Origin: Micromonospora zingiberis | GTDB lineage: Bacteria; Actinomycetota; Actinomycetes; Mycobacteriales; Micromonosporaceae | Assembly: GCF_004331455.1 (NCBI RefSeq) | Contig: NZ_SJJR01000008.1 | Span: forward strand, 62,001-126,000 | Direction: 5' to 3' | DNA length: 64,000 nucleotides | In this document: piece by piece, positions 45,543 to 53,593 of the stretch | How the letters are laid out: every line of letters begins with the position of its first letter | How positions within the stretch are numbered: position 1 is the first letter of the stretch | The notes under the pieces: model-generated | Told to the model about the DNA's origin: nothing | The model's input: only the letters and a program-made list of their open reading frames with translations | The model's database searches: none | Program-made: the position numbers and the translations under genes

Positions 45543-45901
45543 CTCCTACCTGTCGAGCGAAACCGGGGACGCTGTCAGCGGTTGTGCGCGAGTTGTGGCC
45601 GGCAACCCTCGCGCCCTGCGGCGAACGTCGATCAGTAAGCCGCCGACAATGGCGCCGAATTGTTCTGCGAGGTTAGTTCCGGGTCGATCCGGTCAGGGGC
45701 GAACCATTGACTGGCAATCGCCGAAACCGCCGTGCGGGCTGAATTTCGCCTTTTCGGCCACGAGGTAATGGTGGCATTCAATGGTGCCGTGGGCATCTTC
45801 TGTTTTGCCTCGGTCGGGAACGTGACCGCAATCCGTATCCGTCGGCGAACGCGACCGTGCCCACGCCCCTGGCGGGCGTGGGCACGGAGGTGCGGGTGGG
45901 C
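45543..45901. promoter_or_regulatory. Gap upstream of FAD oxygenase 2, with terminator of the lipoprotein gene
   Basis: About 360 bp without a gene. The part near 45640-45800 is AT-richer and should hold the promoter of the FAD gene. No clear minus-oriented copy of the cluster dyad was found. A perfect 14-bp hairpin, ccgtgcccacgccc (45855-45868)/complement (45874-45887), terminates the minus-strand lipoprotein gene. Confidence 0.5.
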
Positions 45902-46717
45902 TCAGCCCAGGCCGCGCGCGGTGGCCAGCTTGTGGAAGTTGGCCGCCATCTTGTTCGCCGTGTCGGCGTCGGTGACGATGCCGTAGTAGAAGACGTTGCC
46001 CATCACCACCATGACGATGTGCTTGTAGCGGTCGATCCCCCCGTTGGGCTCGACGCCACCGTAGAACGTCTCGAGCACCTTGGTGCCCGCGGCGTCCTTC
46101 TGCGGCGGGAAGACGATCCGCTGCTGAAGCCCCATGGCCTCGGCACCGGCCAGCTGCGGAGTCTGGAAGTCGACGTTGCTCAGCTTGCCCGGAACCTTGC
46201 CGTCCAGGGTGATGTCGCCGTCGGCGCAGGCGACGGCGGCGGCGTGCATCTTCGCCACCTCCGGCCCCTCCGGCAGTTCGACGACGAACTGCGCGAAGAA
46301 GTTGTCGTGGCCCAGGTTGTGGTCCTTGCCCACCGGGCTGGCGGTGTTGAACTGCATCCAGCCGTTCAGTCCGGCGATGGTGGCCGCGGGTGCGGTCTGT
46401 AGCGGGGTCTCCGACGCATCGCCCATGGTCACGTAGTTGACGCAGGAGTCCGGCGTGAAGGCCATCCCCTTCGGCGGTGCCAGCAGCGCCTTCTCGGCGA
46501 CCTGCTTGAAGTCGAAGGTCAGCACCTCGTCCTGGCTGGGGTCCTCATGCGGGTTGGTCAGCAGATCCTTGAGGTCCGCCGGAGCCGCGGGCGTCGCCGG
46601 AGCCGACACCTCCACCTTGGCCTCGTTGTTGGCCGTACCGCTGTCGGCGCAGCCGGCCGCGAACACCAGCGCCACCGCGGCCAGCGCCCCGGTTATCTTT
46701 CTGCCCCGTACGGGCAT
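45902..46717 (-). CDS. Secreted lipoprotein of unknown function
   Basis: About 271 residues. The N-terminus is a lipoprotein signal peptide: basic start, hydrophobic segment and lipobox LVFAAGC, so it is anchored on the outer face of the membrane. The rest (KDLLTNPHEDPSQDEVLTF, FFAQFVVELPEGPEVAKMHA, FYGGVEPNGGIDRYKHIVMV) resembles mycobacterial-type sensor or LpqN-like lipoproteins only in general character. The start at 46717 follows a GGGGGAG; an ATG at 46729 is the alternative. A role in product binding or resistance outside the cell is possible, not shown. Confidence 0.75.
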   Translation of the reverse strand: MPVRGRKITGALAAVALVFAAGCADSGTANNEAKVEVSAPATPAAPADLKDLLTNPHEDPSQDEVLTFDFKQVAEKALLAPPKGMAFTPDSCVNYVTMGDASETPLQTAPAATIAGLNGWMQFNTASPVGKDHNLGHDNFFAQFVVELPEGPEVAKMHAAAVACADGDITLDGKVPGKLSNVDFQTPQLAGAEAMGLQQRIVFPPQKDAAGTKVLETFYGGVEPNGGIDRYKHIVMVVMGNVFYYGIVTDADTANKMAANFHKLATARGLG

Positions 46718-47186
46718 ATTCTCCCCCATCCTGGTAACGCGGCATCAATTCCGGTCGCCGCTGTTGAAATGCGCCAGCGGCCCCCGGGTTTCGGGGCGCC
46801 GCCAGCGTCACCTAGAACGCGTACGGTAATCAGCGAAACGGCACGCCGGCATCTTCCAGAGTGCTTGTTTCCCGTCCGAGCCGACGCGGCGCGCGTTATC
46901 GGGTGGATACCGCCAGTGACGGTCGCTGCGCACGGCGGAAGATGTTCCGGCGACGGCCGGATGCCATTGTTTCGAGGAATCCACCAGCAGGGGCCGGGTG
47001 CGCACGCCGTGCCGCCCGGCCGGCGAATGTGGCGGCGGACATGGTGGACCACCGTCCGCGCTGCCGTCGCCGCTGGCGGCGGCCGGCGGTGCCGAGAACC
47101 GCCCGCCGTGCCGGGGTCACCACTGCGGATGTCCCGGCGGCACGCGTAACGGTAGCCCGAATCGTCTGCAACGAGGGAGTGGTCAC
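46718..47186. promoter_or_regulatory. Divergent promoter region with two opposed copies of the cluster dyad
   Basis: Minus strand GCACTC-TGGAA-GATGC (46849-46864) points at the lipoprotein gene, 132 nt from its start (120 nt from the alternative ATG at 46729). Plus strand GCACGG-CGGAA-GATGT (46930-46945) points at the aminotransferase, 242 nt from its start. Having one copy per direction fits a site used by each transcription unit. No gene is seen in the gap. Confidence 0.6.
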
Positions 47187-48572
47187 GTGACGATTTCTAC
47201 GACCAGGGCCGGGCGCGCCGTGTCCGGCGCCGATGTGGGGGAGCTGGACAAGCGCTACGTCCTGCACTCGCACCAGCGCGACCAGCGGCCGTTCCGCCGG
47301 ATGATCGTCCGGGGCATCGGCTCCACGGTGTGGGACACCGAGGGCCGGGAACTGCTCGACATGCTCGGCGGCGGCATCTGGGTGGCCCAGGTCGGCCACG
47401 GCCGCCGGGAGTTGGCCGAGGCCGCCGCCGCACAGATCACCGAACTGGCCCACTTCACCAGCTTTTTCGAGTTCGGCAACGACAAGTCCGCCCTGCTCGC
47501 CGAGCGGCTCGCGGCGCTGGCCCCCGGCGACGTCAACCGGGTCTTCTACACCTCCGGCGGCTCGGAGGGGGTGGACACCGCCATCAAGCTGGCGCGGCTG
47601 TTCCACCACCGGCGTGGGCAGACCGAACGGAACTGGATCATCGCCCGGCACTTCGGGTACCACGGCGCGACCCTCGGCGGTGGTACCGCGACCGGCATCC
47701 CCGACATGCAGGTCGGTGTCGGGCCGAACCTGCCGCACGTGGAGAAGGTCACCCCGCCGTACCCGTACCACAGCGAGATGTACGGCGGTGAGAACCCGAC
47801 CGACTTCCTGCTGCGGGAGCTGGAGGCGACCATCGAGCGGCTGGGGCCGGACAACGTCGCGGCGATGATCGGCGAGCCGATCCTCGGCGGTGGCGGCGTC
47901 ATCGCCCCGCCCGCCGACTACTGGCCGCGGGTGCGCGAGCTGCTCACCGGGTACGGCATCCTGCTGATCGCCGACGAGGTGATCACCGCGTTCGGTCGTA
48001 CCGGTGCCTGGTTCGACTCGGCCGAGCGCGGCATGGACGCGGACATCATCGTCACCGCGAAGGGCCTGACCAGCGGCTACCTGCCGCTCGGCGCGGTGCT
48101 GATGCGCGACCGGGTGGCCGACGTGATGGCCGCGGGCAGCGCCAGCTTCTTCCACGGCCACACCTACTCCGGTCACCCCACCGCCTGCGCGGTGGCGCTG
48201 GCCAACCTGGACCTGCTGGAGAACGAGGGGCTGCTCAAGCGGTCGCTGGAGATCGGCGACTGGCTGCGGGCCGGGCTGGCACCGGCCGCGGCACTGCCGG
48301 CCGTGGGCGAGGTCCGGGTCGAGGGTGCGACCGTCGGCATCGAGCTGGTCAGCAACCCCGAGACGCGGGAGCCGGTATCGCCGGATCTCGCCCTCGCCGT
48401 CGCCGACGAGCTGTACGAGCAGCACCGCGTCATCACCCGCAACTACGGCCCGACGCTGGTGCTGTCCCCGCCGCTGGTCCTCGACGACCAGCAGGCCAAG
48501 CGGGCGTCGTCGGCGATCGTGCAGGTGCTCTCCCGGCTCGACGTGGAGGCCGGCCGGATCAACCCCAGTTGA
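47187..48572 (+). CDS. Class III PLP-dependent aminotransferase
   Basis: 461 residues of the omega-aminotransferase family. RVFYTSGGSEGVDTAIKLAR is the cofactor phosphate site, LLIADEVITAFGRTG carries the PLP-ring Asp, and the Schiff-base Lys is K292 in VTAKGLTSGYLPLG. GHTYSGHPTACAVALA is the usual dimer-contact block. The GTG at 47187 has GAGGGAG upstream; the frame before it is not family-like. Its amine acceptor is unknown: a core ketone, an aromatic side chain or a general metabolite are all possible. It is followed by a strong hairpin. Confidence 0.85.
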   Translation: MTISTTRAGRAVSGADVGELDKRYVLHSHQRDQRPFRRMIVRGIGSTVWDTEGRELLDMLGGGIWVAQVGHGRRELAEAAAAQITELAHFTSFFEFGNDKSALLAERLAALAPGDVNRVFYTSGGSEGVDTAIKLARLFHHRRGQTERNWIIARHFGYHGATLGGGTATGIPDMQVGVGPNLPHVEKVTPPYPYHSEMYGGENPTDFLLRELEATIERLGPDNVAAMIGEPILGGGGVIAPPADYWPRVRELLTGYGILLIADEVITAFGRTGAWFDSAERGMDADIIVTAKGLTSGYLPLGAVLMRDRVADVMAAGSASFFHGHTYSGHPTACAVALANLDLLENEGLLKRSLEIGDWLRAGLAPAAALPAVGEVRVEGATVGIELVSNPETREPVSPDLALAVADELYEQHRVITRNYGPTLVLSPPLVLDDQQAKRASSAIVQVLSRLDVEAGRINPS

Positions 48573-48584
48573 CCGGCACACACC

Positions 48585-48622
48585 CGGTGTCCGGCAGCGG
48601 CGACGGCCGCTGCCGGACACCG
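48585..48622 (+). terminator. Hairpin after the aminotransferase
   Basis: Perfect 16-bp stem cggtgtccggcagcgg (48585-48600) and complement (48607-48622), 6-nt loop, 12 nt after the stop. Confidence 0.85.
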
Positions 48623-48757
48623 GCCTGTTCGGCACCGGACGCCGCCGTCGCGGCGCGGCGGCCGAGTGCGGGCGGGCCGGACACCACTGCGCCGCAACGG
48701 CGTTCGCCCATGAACCGTGCGCCGGCGTGTGTGGATGGTCCGGCCGCCGGACCGGCC

Positions 48758-48770
48758 TATAGTGCCGGCA
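48758..48770 (+). promoter_or_regulatory. Putative leaderless promoter -10 element
   Basis: TATAGT at 48758-48763 lies 6 nt before the A of the DinB gene ATG at 48770, and no ribosome binding site precedes that ATG. This spacing is typical of leaderless actinobacterial transcripts. Confidence 0.5.
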
Positions 48771-49324
48771 TGGACGAGGTCGTGCAGCGCTACCTGCGTC
48801 GCTCGGACACCTTCGCCCGGACCGTCGCCACGGTCCCGGAGACCGGGTGGGACGCCCCGACACCCTGCGGCGACTGGACGGTACGGGACCTGGCCGCCCA
48901 CGTCGCCGAGATGAACACCATCCACCTCGGACGGGTCGACACGTCGGCGCCCGCCGTCCCGTCGGTGACCGGGGACCCGCTCGCGGCATGGCAGTCCATC
49001 CAGCGGGAGGTGTGCCGTGGGCTCACCGATCCCGCCATCGCCTCCGTACCGGTCGGCGGGCGGCTGGGCGACTGGACGTACGCCGAGATCATCGACCGTG
49101 CCGTCGGCGTCGAGCTGGTGGTGCACCACTGGGACCTGGCCCGCGCCCTCGGCTGGCGGGCCCGCATCGACCCCGCCGACGTGGCACACCTCTGGCAGAC
49201 GATCGAACTGGTCGGCGAGGAGGAGGTCCGGTTCGGCTTCGGGCCGGCGGTCCCGGCGCCGACCGACGCCGACGAACAGGCCCGCCTGCTGGCCTATCTG
49301 GGCCGCTACGACGACGGCCGCTGA
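48770..49324 (+). CDS. DinB-fold TIGR03086-type metal-dependent enzyme
   Basis: 184 residues of the mycothiol-dependent maleylpyruvate isomerase-like family. The metal triad is His44 (DLAAHVAEM) with Glu115 and His119 (VELVVHHWD). CGDWTVRDL is the family's common N-terminal block. Length fits the short TIGR03086 form. It starts at 48770 without a ribosome binding site and is preceded by a TATAGT box, suggesting a leaderless message. Function in the cluster is unknown; it is the second of three DinB proteins. Confidence 0.8.
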   Translation: MDEVVQRYLRRSDTFARTVATVPETGWDAPTPCGDWTVRDLAAHVAEMNTIHLGRVDTSAPAVPSVTGDPLAAWQSIQREVCRGLTDPAIASVPVGGRLGDWTYAEIIDRAVGVELVVHHWDLARALGWRARIDPADVAHLWQTIELVGEEEVRFGFGPAVPAPTDADEQARLLAYLGRYDDGR

Positions 49325-49357
49325 CCCGGGGAACCGGGCCGGCGGCCGTCGGACCCA

Positions 49358-49386
49358 CCACCGCCAGCCACGGCCGGCGGCGGTGG
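49358..49386. terminator. Short hairpin between convergent genes
   Basis: ccaccgcc (49358-49365)/ggcggtgg (49379-49386), between the DinB stop and the P450 stop. Confidence 0.45.
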
Positions 49387-49387
49387 C

Positions 49388-50608
49388 TCAGGTGGAGGGC
49401 GTGAAGGTCACCGGCAGCCGTTCCAGCCGGTGCAGCACGAAACTGGCCTTCCAGGTCAGCTCGTCGGCCGGTACGGCCAACGCGAGCCCGTCGAGGCGAC
49501 GCAGCACCGTCTCGAACGCCACCTCACCCTCCAGCTTGGCCAGTGGCGCCCCGAGGCAGAAGTGGATGCCGTGGCTGAAGCTGAGAATCTGCCCCTGGTT
49601 CGGCCGACGCAGGTCGAGCCGGCCCGGCTCGTCGAACACGGCGGGGTCGTGGTTGGCCGCCGCGGCGGCGATCACCACGTGCTCACCGGGACGGATCTCG
49701 AAGCCGCCGATCTCCAGCGACTCCCGGGCGAAGTGGTAGGTCACGCAGGAGACCGGACTGTCGTAGCGCAGCAGCTCGTCGACCGCGTTGGGCATCAGCT
49801 CCGGCTCGGCGCGCAGCAACGCGGTGGCCTCCGGGTGTCGCAGCAACGCCAGCAGTCCGTTGGCCACCAGGTTGACCGTGGTCTCGAAACCGGCGCTGAG
49901 CAGCAGCAGCGCGTTGGACCGCAGCTCCAGGTCGGTGAGCCGGTCACCCTGCTCCTGCGCGTTGATCATGGCCGAGATCAGGTCGTCGCGCTGCTCCCTG
50001 CGCCGCAACTCGACCAGGTCGGAGAGGTAGCTGTCGAACCAGACCCCGGCGGAGATGATGGCGTCGAAACTGGCCGAGGCGTTGATCCCGGTCAGCGTCT
50101 CGGCGTGCTGCTCGAACTCGTCGCGGTCCTCGAACGGCACACCGAGCATCTCGCTGATCACTGCGATCGGCAGCGGCAGGGCCAGGTCGCGGACGAGATC
50201 CGCCTGCCCCTTGTCGTGCACCGCGTCGAGCAGCCGGTCGGTGATCTCCTGGATCCGCGGCTTCATCTGCTCCACCCGGCGCCGGGTGAACGCCTTGGAC
50301 ACCAGCCGACGCAGCCGGGCGTGGTCCGGTGGGTCGGCGAAGAGCATGTGCCGGGAGAGTGGGTAGTCGTCACTGGCCAACGGATGGAACTTGTGCAGCT
50401 CCGGGTCGGCGGCCTCGACACTGCGTACCAGCCGAGGATCGGACAACGCCTCCCGCGCCTCGCGGTTGCCGGTGACCAGGACGGAGGGCATGCCGTCGGG
50501 CAGGGTCACCCGGTGCACCGGACGCCGCTCGCCCAGCTGGGTGAGCAGCGCCAGCGGGTTGGCGAACACCTCGGGGCTCAGCGCGACCGCGCCGTCTACG
50601 TTGTGCAT
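49388..50608 (-). CDS. Cytochrome P450 (CYP107-like type)
   Basis: 406 residues. The I-helix is LLLLSAGFETTVNLVANGLLA with the Glu-Thr pair, the K-helix ELLRYDSP, and the heme loop FSHGIHFCLGAPLAK. The ATG at 50608 has GAGGAG 5 nt upstream; the frame beyond it lacks P450 character. It lies 61 nt downstream of another P450 gene on the same strand and is probably co-transcribed with it. Soluble actinomycete P450s of this type hydroxylate or cross-link secondary metabolites; the substrate cannot be told. Confidence 0.88.
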   Translation of the reverse strand: MHNVDGAVALSPEVFANPLALLTQLGERRPVHRVTLPDGMPSVLVTGNREAREALSDPRLVRSVEAADPELHKFHPLASDDYPLSRHMLFADPPDHARLRRLVSKAFTRRRVEQMKPRIQEITDRLLDAVHDKGQADLVRDLALPLPIAVISEMLGVPFEDRDEFEQHAETLTGINASASFDAIISAGVWFDSYLSDLVELRRREQRDDLISAMINAQEQGDRLTDLELRSNALLLLSAGFETTVNLVANGLLALLRHPEATALLRAEPELMPNAVDELLRYDSPVSCVTYHFARESLEIGGFEIRPGEHVVIAAAAANHDPAVFDEPGRLDLRRPNQGQILSFSHGIHFCLGAPLAKLEGEVAFETVLRRLDGLALAVPADELTWKASFVLHRLERLPVTFTPST

Positions 50609-50669
50609 CGGACTCCTCGGGGACTGCGGCGGGGTGGGCAGGTTGCCGGCGCGGGGCCGGCGGGCGCGT

Positions 50670-51917
50670 TCACCACAGGACGGGCAGACAGGCCAGGCGC
50701 TGGACGTCTCCGCTCTGGTAGGTGGGCAGGCTCGCGGCCGGCACCGCCAGCCGCAGGTCGGGCAGCCGCCGGACCAGGGCACGGAACGCGATGTCCAGCT
50801 CCAGGCGGGCCAGGTTGTGGCCCAGGCAGTGGTGGATGCCGTAGCTGAAGGCGAGGTGGTTCGACGGCGGCCGGGTGACGTCCAGCAGATCCGGGTGACT
50901 GGTCACGCTCGGGTCGAGGTTGGCGCCGGCGAAGCTGACCAGGATGCCGTCACCGGCCCGGATCACGTGACCGCCGATCTCGATGTCCTCGGTGGCCACC
51001 CGGGCGAGCTGCTCGACCAGGGAGATGTACCGGAGCATCTCCTCGACCGCGCCGGGCACCAGGTCCGGGTCGGCCACCAGGCGGCGGTACTGGTCGGGGT
51101 GCTCCAGCAGGGCGAGCGTGCCGAGTCCGATGATGCTCGATGTGGTGATGGTGCCGGCGACGAGGATCGCCATCGCGAAGGAGACCAGCTCCTTGATGGT
51201 CAGGTTGCCCTTGGCGACCTGGCTGGCGATCAGGTCGTCGATCAGTCCGGTGGCCGGCTGCTTGCGCCGCGCCTCGACCAGGTCGGTCAGGTACGTGGTC
51301 AGCCACTCCATCGCCGCGTCGGCCCGTTCCGGCTCGAACAGGTCGCGGGCCAGCGGCTCGAAGATGGCCCGGTCGGCGTACGGCACGCCGAGGTAGGCGC
51401 AGACCACCCGGGTCGGCACCGGGGTGGAGAAGGTGGACACCAGGTCACCGGGGGCGCCCTCGTCGACCAACTCGTCCAGGCACTCCTCGACGATGCGCTC
51501 GATCTCCGGGCGCAACACCGCCACCCGCCGTACGGTGAACCGCGGCACCAGCATCTGCCGCTGCCGGGTGTGCTCGGGCGGGTCCACCCCGAACAGGGCG
51601 CCCGCGAAGCCGCCCTCCTCCTCCTTGGCCATCTCCCGGGTGGCCCGCATCCGGGTGTGGCGCTCGTCCATCACCGGGTAGTTCGGGAAGTCCGATCGGT
51701 TGGAGACCCGCTTGTCGGCGAGCAGGGCCCGCGCCTCGGTGGGGCCGGTGACGAACCAGGCGACCTTGCCGTCGTAGAGCCGTACCTTCGAGATCGGTCC
51801 GGGCTCACGCAGCCGGCCGGTCTGTGGCGATGGGCGGTATGGGCACTCCCGGGGGATCGGGTAGCTGGGCAACTCCGACGAACCCGGCTCCGATGTGGTC
51901 TTCGTTGGCACGGCCAT
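50670..51917 (-). CDS. Cytochrome P450 with unusual I-helix
   Basis: 415 residues. The heme loop is FSYGIHHCLGHNLARLELDIAF, and PIPRECPYRPS and GVDPPEHTRQRQMLVPRFT are shared with the P450 at 57084, so the two are paralogues. The I-helix reads AILVAGTITTSSIIG: the conserved acidic residue before Thr is Ile. The paralogue at 57084 has the normal AGTDTT. Loss of the acid may slow or alter oxygen activation. The ATG at 51917 follows GAGGGG. A copy of the cluster dyad is 163 nt upstream. Confidence 0.85.
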   Translation of the reverse strand: MAVPTKTTSEPGSSELPSYPIPRECPYRPSPQTGRLREPGPISKVRLYDGKVAWFVTGPTEARALLADKRVSNRSDFPNYPVMDERHTRMRATREMAKEEEGGFAGALFGVDPPEHTRQRQMLVPRFTVRRVAVLRPEIERIVEECLDELVDEGAPGDLVSTFSTPVPTRVVCAYLGVPYADRAIFEPLARDLFEPERADAAMEWLTTYLTDLVEARRKQPATGLIDDLIASQVAKGNLTIKELVSFAMAILVAGTITTSSIIGLGTLALLEHPDQYRRLVADPDLVPGAVEEMLRYISLVEQLARVATEDIEIGGHVIRAGDGILVSFAGANLDPSVTSHPDLLDVTRPPSNHLAFSYGIHHCLGHNLARLELDIAFRALVRRLPDLRLAVPAASLPTYQSGDVQRLACLPVLW

Positions 51918-52255
51918 GGCCACCCCTCGAACGGAAAAGCGGAACCGTCGTCCCGCAGGACGGGCGCTGCGCCGCCGCGCGCCCGTCCGGTGGCGACGCC
52001 CACGCGACACCCCGTCGTACGCGGCCGGTGGCACTGCTGACACGACGCCGTCAACGGTCGCCTCCCCCGCCTGGCCAGCGCATCCTCCCGATTGCGCTGG
52101 CGGCGCAGCGGGTCATCGAGGGCCGGAGCGCGACCGCGAGAATGCGCAATTCCAGAGAACTGATGGGGGATTCGCGTTGCTAGATTGCCGGCAACGCGAA
52201 CGGCAATCGCATGCACCTACATATAGCCCGGCGCCCGGAAAGGACGGCCGCGACA
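51918..52255. promoter_or_regulatory. Divergent promoter region with dyad copies
   Basis: Minus strand GCAATC-GGGAG-GATGC (52080-52095), a near-consensus copy, points at the P450. Plus strand GCGACC-GCGAG-AATGC (52130-52145) is a weaker copy 111 nt from the acyltransferase start. No gene is seen. Confidence 0.6.
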
Positions 52256-53437
52256 ATGACAGCGATAGACGGGGCGGCAACAAAGGCCACCACATCGGTT
52301 CCGACGAGACTTCCCTCGCTGACCGCACTGCGCATCATCGCCGCGAGTCTGGTATTCATCGGACACGGGCTGATTTTTCCGATGTTCCGCGACAGCAACG
52401 TCAACGAGGTGTACGGCATCGTCGCGCACAACGCCGGGTCGGTCGGCGTGGCGTTCTTCTTCGTCCTCAGTGGTTTCGTGCTCACCTGGTCGGCCCGATC
52501 GAGCGACAGCACGGGGGCGTTCTTCCGCCGCCGCTTTTTCAAGATCTTCCCGAATCACGTGGTGGTGTATCTCGGGGTGCTGGCGCTGATGCTGATCGCC
52601 GGCCTGCCCGTCATGCTCGGGCCGACGCTGGCCAGCCTGCCGCTCATCCAGGGCTTCCTGCCCGATCCGAACTACCACCTGTTCGCGGTCAACGGCGTCA
52701 CCTGGTCGCTCTCGGTCGAGTTGCTGTTCTACGCCCTCTTCCCGGTGCTGCTGCCGCTGGTGAACCGGATCCGGCCGCAGCGGCTGTGGCTGTCCGCCGG
52801 GCTGTTCACCGCCGGTGCGATGCTGCTGCCGGTGATCGCCCGGGCGGCACTGCCGGACGGGCCGCTGACCCCGATGTCGACCACGCTCACCTGGACCGAA
52901 CAGTGGTTCGTCTACTTCTTCCCGCCGGCCCGGCTGTTCGAGTTCCTGGTCGGCATGGTGATGGCCCGGATTCTGCTCTCCGGGCGGTGGATCGGGCTGC
53001 GCACGGTCTGGCCGGTACTGCTGCTGGTGGCCGTCTACGTGGCCACCATTCCGCTGAACCTGATGGACGGCTACCAGTCGGCGCTGCTCATTCCCATGTC
53101 GCTGCTGATCACCGCCGCCGCCGCGAGTGACGTCAAGGGCCGCCCGTCGTTGCTGAACAACCGGCCGATGGTCTGGCTCGGCGAGATCTCGTACGCCTTC
53201 TTCCTGGTCCACGTGCACGTGCTGTTCCTGCTGCACGCGGCGGTCAACGGGCAGCTCGGCGTGCGGGCGGCATACCAGCCGTACCAGTTCGGCACCTTCA
53301 CCGGCATCGCCTTCCTCGTCGGGGTGTACCTCGTCTGCGTGCTCGTCTCCTGGGCGCTGTACGCCCTGGTGGAGAAGCCCGCGATGCGGCGCTGGGCGTA
53401 CGGCCGGCGGGTGCCGGACTCGGTCGTACCCCGCTGA
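52256..53437 (+). CDS. Membrane O-acyltransferase, acyltransferase-3 (OafA/NodX) family
   Basis: About 393 residues with some ten membrane segments. LTALRIIAASLVFIGHGLIFPMF contains the conserved His of the family, FFVLSGFVLTWSARSS and FFRRRFFKIFPNHV follow, and the Ser-Val-Glu of GVTWSLSVELLFYALFP is typical. Such enzymes move acyl groups from CoA across or at the membrane to sugars or macrolides. In this cluster it may acylate a sugar hydroxyl. Start is set at the ATG at 52256 with GGAAAGGA upstream at about 11 nt; an ATG at 52211 is the alternative. Confidence 0.82.
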   Translation: MTAIDGAATKATTSVPTRLPSLTALRIIAASLVFIGHGLIFPMFRDSNVNEVYGIVAHNAGSVGVAFFFVLSGFVLTWSARSSDSTGAFFRRRFFKIFPNHVVVYLGVLALMLIAGLPVMLGPTLASLPLIQGFLPDPNYHLFAVNGVTWSLSVELLFYALFPVLLPLVNRIRPQRLWLSAGLFTAGAMLLPVIARAALPDGPLTPMSTTLTWTEQWFVYFFPPARLFEFLVGMVMARILLSGRWIGLRTVWPVLLLVAVYVATIPLNLMDGYQSALLIPMSLLITAAAASDVKGRPSLLNNRPMVWLGEISYAFFLVHVHVLFLLHAAVNGQLGVRAAYQPYQFGTFTGIAFLVGVYLVCVLVSWALYALVEKPAMRRWAYGRRVPDSVVPR

Positions 53438-53463
53438 TCCCGCCGCCGGCCCGGCCGGCCGGT

Positions 53464-53512
53464 GCACGACTTCCCGGTGGGTGGCAGCGTCGCCGCCCAC
53501 CGGGAATCGTGC
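53464..53512. terminator. Imperfect long hairpin after the acyltransferase
   Basis: gcacgacttcccggtgggtggc (53464-53485) pairs imperfectly with the arm ending at 53512 over about 19 positions, 27 nt after the stop. Confidence 0.65.
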
Positions 53513-53547
53513 TGTCCGCGGCCTCCCGCCGGGGCGGCAGCACCGAA

Positions 53548-53578
53548 TGCGCCCCCACCCGGGTCGGGTGGGGGCGCA
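53548..53578. terminator. Hairpin at the end of the molybdoenzyme gene
   Basis: Perfect 14-bp stem tgcgcccccacccg (53548-53561) and complement (53565-53578), 16 nt past the minus-strand stop at 53594. Confidence 0.8.
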
Positions 53579-53593
53579 GTCACGCCACGATGA

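Noticed and set aside
45711..45730. GCAATC-GCCGA-AACCG as another dyad copy
   Set aside because: Only the first half matches and it points away from the nearest gene start.
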